From: Gemmatimonadota bacterium
Lineage (GTDB): Bacteria > Latescibacterota > UBA2968 > UBA8231
NCBI GenBank assembly: GCA_028875335.1
Contig: JAPPEF010000063.1
Location: 1 to 19,888 of the forward strand
DNA: 19,888 nt
Direction of reading: 5' to 3'
Made by a program: the position numbers and the translations under genes. Below, piece by piece: positions 16,801 through 19,888 of the stretch; position 1 is the stretch's first letter; each line of letters opens with the position of its first letter. The notes beneath the pieces were generated by a model, which saw only the letters and a list, made by a program, of their open reading frames with translations, was not told the origin of the DNA and ran no database searches.

Positions 16801-16949
16801 AGAAACAGCAAATCGTGGCGGCCCTGCAAGCCACCGAGGGGAGGATCTATGGCGAGCGGGGCGCAGCGCACTTGTTGGGTATGCACCCGGAGCGGCTGCG
16901 TTCCCGCATGCGCGTGTACGGGTTGCAACGACCCAAGAAATCCTCTTAA
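13803..16949 (+). CDS. Sigma-54-dependent activator with double Reg_prop beta-propeller sensor
   Basis: This 1048-residue protein has about 13-14 Reg_prop-type repeats (about residues 30-630; for example DRNGLLWIATADGGVSRFDG, DREGNIWVGLWGGGLVF and DSQGQLWFGTRAGLVAY), enough for two seven-bladed propellers. A Y_Y_Y-type beta-sandwich follows (about 640-720, YNGVPAGPFRFEVRTMDRDG). Next is a sigma-54 activator AAA+ domain (about 740-960) with Walker A G768-ETGVGK-G775, the sigma-contact loop GAFTSA at 815-820, Walker B FLDE at 837-840 and the arginine region FYRLDVFTVTLPPLRDRREDI. A Fis-like helix-turn-helix (about 998-1040, AAHLLGMHPERLRSRMRVYG) ends the protein. There is no signal peptide and no membrane segment, so the sensor should be cytoplasmic. 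In Bacteroidetes hybrid systems the same propeller is periplasmic. Purine-rich AAGGCGGAGA precedes the ATG. The gene ends 218 bp before a sigma-54 promoter, its likely target. Confidence 0.92.
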   Translation: MNDARESAKSPSQKKSFDHILGQHYTVFDGLAGMHVEDIYQDRNGLLWIATADGGVSRFDGVHFDTFGLSNGMPHLTVMTVAEDQDGQLLFGTLGGGLAAYNGRSLQVYTTEHGLPSNKILSLQPQTDGSMRVLTDAGVGRFADGRCVECVTDIAGQPLGAVYDIATDAAGTTWLATRERGVISLDGRHLSTDSSARNGAMQWPWKFAQGTSGPLWIAFRYVGTEPVIGCYDPVSQQLELIKAGDQVEGADVVQHGTRHVRLDDRGWLWMTRRGVLVYDGQAWHPFYTRLPDSHFSDTRLTYEDREGNIWVGLWGGGLVFCDPVSVQLYTEADGLPDCEVRCLGEDREGRLWIGTMGGLAYRKDDQILPVAPRRTVSTLVVDRQGQVWSGGPAGQVFRETGEEAQAIEVAETTHAEGIAGLWEDQAGNLSVCTSKGRLGRIAEDRFMERKERLPGDCTVALQDGADAFWIGLSRKTSALCYCKDGRFHTPDMAGLEAIADVSALCEYQGVLWVGTENYGLFALDYASEEVLRFTVDQGALSVNGILALVKDPQGGMWIGTSGGGVLKYDGQTFQCIRLGPGALENIVEAILRDSQGQLWFGTRAGLVAYQPGQTPPLIRIRQVVAGRTWDEPQAVSCPESTPEIQFHFQGISFRSEAEQMRYSHRLVGYGPAEEWSAFTLANSATYNGVPAGPFRFEVRTMDRDGLVSEVASVDVRVVPDAQSAHIRLLEQMLRIPGREFLSQSPAMAQLLEQVARMAETDMTVLVLGETGVGKGVLAQIIHSLSPRREHPFVAVNCGALPAGLVESELFGHEKGAFTSAVNRQIGYFERANGGTLFLDEIGDLSPDAQRVLLQVLEEGHLTRIGGEKSIPVDVRVVAATNRDMKKAIREGTFRDDLFYRLDVFTVTLPPLRDRREDIPVLAAHFASRYAQNLRQPVPALSDEVIAHLQGYFWPGNVRELEHVIQRAVVLCEDDVIQVADAPLEPLASAAPLAGAEIEDEKQQIVAALQATEGRIYGERGAAHLLGMHPERLRSRMRVYGLQRPKKSS

Positions 16950-16990
16950 CGGGAAAAGGAACCGCAGCCGACGGGCCGGGGTTGTTGATG

Positions 16991-17023
16991 AAAAGTCGTA
17001 TAAAAGTCGTATAAAAGTCGTAT
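16991..17023 (+). repeat. Three tandem 11-bp repeats, possible activator binding array
   Basis: AAAAGTCGTAT is repeated three times without a gap (16991-17001, 17002-17012, 17013-17023). The 11-bp period places each copy on the same face of the helix. The array lies 146-178 bp upstream of the -24 element, within the usual range for enhancer sites of sigma-54 activators, and directly precedes a 20-bp palindrome. Binding is inferred. Confidence 0.6.
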
Positions 17024-17026
17024 AAA

Positions 17027-17046
17027 TCCACGACAAAGATCGTGGA
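17027..17046. promoter_or_regulatory. Palindrome TCCACGA-N6-TCGTGGA, candidate enhancer (UAS)
   Basis: Perfect 7-bp inverted arms separated by 6 bp form a 20-bp dyad, the size expected for a dimer of a Fis-type helix-turn-helix. It lies about 123-142 bp upstream of the -24/-12 promoter and just downstream of the activator gene, the typical position for a sigma-54 enhancer. It could alternatively form a small hairpin in the mRNA. Confidence 0.6.
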
Positions 17047-17118
17047 AAGCCTTGCGCCGATGGCGAGGCGGTGCCTCATAGAGATCCCCGTCCCATAATT
17101 TTAAGTATCATGTTTTTC

Positions 17119-17151
17119 AATCCTTTAGGTACGTCCTAAAGGATTTTTTTT
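17119..17151 (+). terminator. Strong intrinsic terminator after the sigma-54 activator gene
   Basis: A perfect 11-bp stem (AATCCTTTAGG at 17119-17129, CCTAAAGGATT at 17135-17145) with the 5-nt loop TACGT runs directly into a run of T through 17151. It is the clearest terminator in the window. It would isolate the downstream sigma-54 promoter from read-through of the activator gene. Confidence 0.93.
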
Positions 17152-17168
17152 GTGCATGGCCTGACCAT

Positions 17169-17183
17169 TGGCACACAATTTGC
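17169..17183 (+). promoter_or_regulatory. Sigma-54 (-24/-12) promoter
   Basis: TGGCAC-ACAAT-TTGC matches the RpoN consensus TGGCAC-N5-TTGC at every conserved position, with the required 12-bp offset between the GG and GC elements. It points to the right, with a start site expected about 12 bp beyond 17183. It follows the terminator by 17 bp and lies within enhancer range of the palindrome and repeats. With a sigma-54 activator gene directly upstream, the assignment is strong. Confidence 0.9.
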
Positions 17184-17221
17184 CTGATCTATATCGTCGT
17201 TGAGGGCGAGGCCGATACAGA

Positions 17222-17320
17222 AGAAAGGAGGTGATTTCAAACTGACGCCGCACCCGCAAGGTGGGGGCCTTACTCCCCTGGGCCTCCCCACCGTCCGTTA
17301 GGGCTGCTGCGGCCCTAACG
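17222..17320 (+). promoter_or_regulatory. Structured 5' leader with extended Shine-Dalgarno and two hairpins
   Basis: AGAAAGGAGGTGAT (17222-17235) is complementary to the 3' tail of typical bacterial 16S rRNA over 14 nt, yet no ATG, GTG or TTG start with a useful frame follows. A GC-rich hairpin comes next (GGTGGGG at 17260-17266 with CCCCACC at 17286-17292), then a perfect 9-bp hairpin (CGTTAGGGC at 17296-17304, GCCCTAACG at 17312-17320). CCTCC inside the first hairpin could also pair with either GGAGG (17227-17231 or 17349-17353). The leader lies between the sigma-54 promoter and the 36-residue gene. It may control translation or attenuation, or be a small RNA; this is inference. Confidence 0.6.
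17242..17301 (+). other. Possible CTG-initiated leader peptide of 19 residues
   Basis: A frame starting at CTG, 10 nt after the GGAGG core of the extended Shine-Dalgarno, reads LTPHPQGGGLTPLGLPTVR (first residue Met if initiated) and stops at TAG inside the second hairpin. CTG starts are rare, so this is only a possibility. The placement of a short frame across two hairpins upstream of a small gene resembles attenuator leaders, but no run of regulatory codons is seen. Confidence 0.25.
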
Positions 17321-17359
17321 ATGATAGTTCTTTAACCCGATAACTCGAGGAGGGTTGCT

Positions 17360-17470
17360 ATGTTGTTACCACATCACGCGAAGGACTGGATAGGGGCCGT
17401 GTGCTGGATCTTGAGCTACGTCGGCCTCGTTTTGCTATATCACTTGGTGTCAGGTAGTACATTAGTTTGA
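17360..17470 (+). CDS. Small single-pass membrane peptide (36 residues) downstream of the sigma-54 promoter
   Basis: ATG at 17360-17362 is preceded by GAGGAGGG with a 6-nt spacing, an excellent ribosome binding site. The frame gives 36 residues: a short polar start (MLLPHHAKDW), one hydrophobic segment (IGAVCWILSYVGLVLLYHLV, about 11-30) and a short tail (SGSTLV). It would be a single-pass inner-membrane microprotein. It is the first good frame after the RpoN promoter and leader. I do not recognise a family. Small subunits of transporters or oxidases have this size, but no partner gene follows in the same direction, so an operon may have been cut short. The gap to 17607 holds only a weak hairpin (TTGGCTC-AGG-GAGCCAA, 17551-17567). 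Confidence 0.7.
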   Translation: MLLPHHAKDWIGAVCWILSYVGLVLLYHLVSGSTLV

Positions 17471-17607
17471 AATCGCAATGGTCTCATTTAGGCTGTCGAT
17501 ACAGACGTTGGTTGGTTTTTGGGGTCGCGCAGCACGGCGAGGAGGTTCCGTTGGCTCAGGGAGCCAATACATCCGAACTTCTCTGGTAGCAAAAAATTAG
17601 TGAGGGT

Positions 17608-19659
17608 TCAAATTTCAGGTTCAATAACGAGATAACTAACGCTCCTTGCTTCCATCTCAATTGGAATATCAATGTTGTAATGTCGGTCGATTTTGTAGCG
17701 TTTGGGTTCTTCTTCTTTTTCACGAACCTTGGCAATTTCAGACAACCCGGTATGATAGAGTGGTAATTTCAAAGTCATCCGTTGTACCGTTTGCGTAGGA
17801 TTATAGAGCATCGCGAGTCCACAGGGATTGATTTGCGCGTTGGCATGGAGGACGCAATCAATAGAGCGGCCATCTGGGCGGCGCACGTGAATGAGGTCAG
17901 AATCCAATATTGGGCGATACTTTTTGTAGAAGTCAACCCATTTCTTAACGACAGTTTTTGTCTGTTCAGTATCAAAAAGTCGAGGACCGCGATAGCACGC
18001 AATCACACCGCTACCGAAGTTCTGTGCGAGATGTGATTCGTAGTCCTCAAGGTGTTCACAAAGCGGCTCAAACGTTGCGGCTGCTCCGCCGCCGTGGTAC
18101 TCCACCAACGGGACGAACATCCAACCCATGCTGGGCGTTTTTTCATACGTGGCATCGTAGATATTCTGCCGGGCAATTAAAATTTGCCGCTCGCGGGGCA
18201 AGCTGAAGTTCGTTTCGCGATAGCCCATCCCGCATTTGTTTGAACCGTTGAGGTAATACTGATCTGGCGAATTGATATAGATACCGCGTTTTCGACATTC
18301 GTGGTAAAAATGAACGCACGCTTCCCACTGACGCAACTGCGAATCCGCTAAACCGTTATGATGCTCGTGCGTCGTTGCAGCACAGATGTCACCATGATAC
18401 GGACCGTCAGTCTCTATGATATCCATTCCGGTTGCATCCATGAAATTCAGCACTCGTTGGAAATAACCATCTGCCCATCTGCTCGCAAGACAAGCACTCT
18501 GTCCAAACCTACTTCCGGGTTGCCCGGTGTCTGGGTCAACACAGTTGAAATCTTCACCCGCATTCCGCGAAGCACACATTAGTGTATAACCGCCGAGTTG
18601 AATACCTTTGTTGTGGGCATAATCGGTCAATTCTTTCATTGTGGTTATGTATTCCGGATCTTCGCTCTCAATATTGAATCCACTGCCAAAGGTCATAATC
18701 ACCATTTCAAATCCGACTGCGGCGCACTGATCTATCGCTAAACGGACAGCATCTGGCTCGGCACTCCGAACGTGCATGAAAATTGGATTCTCCGTGACCT
18801 GTGGCGCGACCGTGCGATACATCTTGCGGCGTGCGAGTCCTTTTCGCTCACGCGCATCACTATCATGTAGAATCTCGAAGGTGCGGAAGCTCTTGAAGGT
18901 CTCACCCTGTTGAAGAAGGACTCCCGGACCGAGTGGATAGCGGCTTGTCATCAACAGTGGCATCTGATAGTTATAATCGACTTGCGTCTTGTAATCTGCA
19001 TCTGGTCCCCAGTGTGTCGTTTCCATTCTGCTGAAGGCATAATCGCTCTCGACATGTAGCCAATGCTTTTCCTGCTCGTTGACAGCAAGGATTTCACAGT
19101 TTAAGGCATCAAGTTGAATCGGTTCTTGGCTCTCATTGTGAACAGTGATCCACTTGGACAGTGCTGGAATGCCTTGGTATAATTCATAATGCACGTACAC
19201 CTGAAGGGATTTAGCGGATGGCGGCGGTGAGAACACAACCGTCAGTTTCACACCTTCTGGTGGATGGACTGATGATGTCGTAGAACGCCTGTGTACCCAC
19301 GGATAGCGGATTTCAGGTTTACCGACCCTATATTTGCGAAATCGAAATGCGTTCTCGTCACTGGTCAAATCCGCGATCCAATCCGAATCAAGATAGGCGT
19401 AGTCGGGCTGTCCTTTCAAGCCACCCACTTCATATTCGTTTCCTTTAATCGCAAGTACCGCCTCTGGTTTGATGGCGCGAAGAAGGGTATTACCGGTAAT
19501 TTGATTGGTATAATCAACTGTTGCGAAATTAGGTGCGGTAGCGAATGTTCGGCGAATGAGTCCATTGTCGAGAATAAGTTGACTGTCCTTTTCTTCTACT
19601 AAAGCGGGTTGGCGAAAAGGTTGAACCAACCAATCATTTTGTTGTGATGTGTATTGCAT
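17608..19659 (-). CDS. GH36-like alpha-galactosidase-type glycoside hydrolase
   Basis: This protein has 683 residues from the chosen start. The N-terminal beta-sandwich (about 1-260; LILDNGLIRRTF, YTNQITGNTLLRAIKPEAV, YPLGPGVLLQQGETF) is of the type found in GH36-like enzymes. It is followed by a TIM-barrel part (about 290-560) with MVIMTFGSGFNIES, GIQLGGYTLMCASR and MDIIETDGPYHGD, and a C-terminal sandwich with ILDSDLIHVRRPDGRSID. D418 in ETDGPYHGD is a likely catalytic nucleophile by analogy with clan GH-D. The ATG at 19657-19659 has AAGG 8 nt upstream; an upstream ATG at 19746 would overlap the preceding gene and was rejected. There is no signal peptide, so it is cytoplasmic or needs another export route. 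Base composition is clearly more AT-rich than neighbouring genes, suggesting transfer. Substrate is not proven. Confidence 0.78.
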   Translation of the reverse strand: MQYTSQQNDWLVQPFRQPALVEEKDSQLILDNGLIRRTFATAPNFATVDYTNQITGNTLLRAIKPEAVLAIKGNEYEVGGLKGQPDYAYLDSDWIADLTSDENAFRFRKYRVGKPEIRYPWVHRRSTTSSVHPPEGVKLTVVFSPPPSAKSLQVYVHYELYQGIPALSKWITVHNESQEPIQLDALNCEILAVNEQEKHWLHVESDYAFSRMETTHWGPDADYKTQVDYNYQMPLLMTSRYPLGPGVLLQQGETFKSFRTFEILHDSDARERKGLARRKMYRTVAPQVTENPIFMHVRSAEPDAVRLAIDQCAAVGFEMVIMTFGSGFNIESEDPEYITTMKELTDYAHNKGIQLGGYTLMCASRNAGEDFNCVDPDTGQPGSRFGQSACLASRWADGYFQRVLNFMDATGMDIIETDGPYHGDICAATTHEHHNGLADSQLRQWEACVHFYHECRKRGIYINSPDQYYLNGSNKCGMGYRETNFSLPRERQILIARQNIYDATYEKTPSMGWMFVPLVEYHGGGAAATFEPLCEHLEDYESHLAQNFGSGVIACYRGPRLFDTEQTKTVVKKWVDFYKKYRPILDSDLIHVRRPDGRSIDCVLHANAQINPCGLAMLYNPTQTVQRMTLKLPLYHTGLSEIAKVREKEEEPKRYKIDRHYNIDIPIEMEARSVSYLVIEPEI

Positions 19660-19703
19660 GTTAAGTGCCTTAATTCTATTGGCTTCCAATTTGGCAGATC
19701 GCG

Positions 19704-19888
19704 TTATGCGGGGCAGAGGCCGCTGCGGGCCAGGGATTCCCAACACCGCATGGGTGATTCTTCAAGTAGGGCCGAGACTTCCGTCTGTAGATCGCTCGCG
19801 GTTTCGCCCTCGGGACGCAAATGGGCTAGACGGCCCAGCGCATCCATGGCAAAGCCGACGCAGATGGCGTTCTCGTCGCTGCGGATGA
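19704..19888 (-). CDS. C-terminal end of an unrecognised protein (5' end outside window)
   Basis: The minus strand is open from the right edge to a TAA at 19704-19706, giving the last 60 residues of a protein. They read NAICVGFAMDALGRLAHLRP, then a helical, acidic end including SALLEESPMRCWESLARSG. I do not recognise the family. The gene is GC-rich, unlike the GH36-like gene that begins 44 bp downstream on the same strand. A decayed copy of its last 91 bp lies at 12370-12460, and this conservation supports it as a real coding region. Confidence 0.75.
   Translation of the reverse strand, partial: IRSDENAICVGFAMDALGRLAHLRPEGETASDLQTEVSALLEESPMRCWESLARSGLCPA

Noticed and set aside
16991..17023. 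CRISPR-like tandem repeats
   Set aside because: The 11-bp units are contiguous with no spacers, and no cas genes are present.
17551..17567. Hairpin TTGGCTC-AGG-GAGCCAA as a terminator
   Set aside because: The stem is only 7 bp and no T-tract follows on either strand.
17478..17600. 40-codon frame after the 36-residue membrane peptide gene
   Set aside because: No ribosome binding site precedes its ATG and the product has no clear feature.
19660..19746. 29-residue N-terminal extension of the GH36-like protein
   Set aside because: It would overlap the end of the preceding gene and has no signal peptide; the internal ATG has a better ribosome binding site.
1..19888. tRNA or rRNA genes
   Set aside because: No cloverleaf-like or rRNA-like sequence was recognised on either strand; the 16S-complementary stretch at 17222-17235 is a Shine-Dalgarno, not rRNA.

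Overview
The window suggests an uncultivated, GC-rich Gram-negative bacterium. It has two outer-membrane beta-barrel proteins (an Oar-like TonB-dependent receptor and a XagA-like barrel), a DUF6785-type polytopic membrane protein, a very large M28-like/FtsX fusion, a sigma-54 activator with Reg_prop propellers and a GH36-like glycosidase. This mix resembles Poribacteria/Latescibacterota-type metagenome genomes. The placement rests on gene content from memory and is only tentative.

Layout. (1) 1-3920, minus strand: an outer-membrane barrel protein running off the left edge, with a 1003-residue TonB-dependent receptor upstream of it. (2) 3921-4068: divergent intergenic region. (3) 4069-6881, plus strand: a HAD hydrolase and a multi-spanning DUF6785-like protein, followed by a long palindromic repeat at 6900-7001. 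(4) 7025-11383, plus: a 1452-residue protein with a degenerate M28 peptidase-like domain joined to an FtsX-type permease. (5) 11384-13660: an accessory island flanked by a 39-bp direct repeat of the 3' end of the permease gene. It carries an unknown minus-strand gene, a gene remnant, a YoeB-type toxin with a YefM-like antitoxin, and a small coiled-coil gene; the toxin-antitoxin part is itself flanked by a 28-bp direct repeat. (6) 13803-16949, plus: a sigma-54 activator whose sensor is a soluble double beta-propeller. (7) 16950-17607: a compact regulatory region with 11-bp tandem repeats, a 20-bp palindrome, a strong intrinsic terminator, a consensus -24/-12 promoter, an extended Shine-Dalgarno sequence, two hairpins and a 36-residue membrane peptide gene. 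(8) 17608-19659, minus: an AT-richer GH36-like glycosidase gene. (9) 19704-19888, minus: the 3' end of an unrecognised gene that has a decayed partial copy inside the island.

How the parts fit. The left part looks like envelope uptake and processing functions. The most coherent unit is the right-hand circuit: the activator ends at a terminator, and just beyond it lies a matching sigma-54 promoter with a palindrome at enhancer distance, driving a structured leader and a tiny membrane peptide. The most unusual structural theme is that three gene 3' ends occur in duplicated form (permease, coiled-coil gene, right-edge gene). In two cases the copies flank inserted DNA, which suggests cassette insertion at stop codons.
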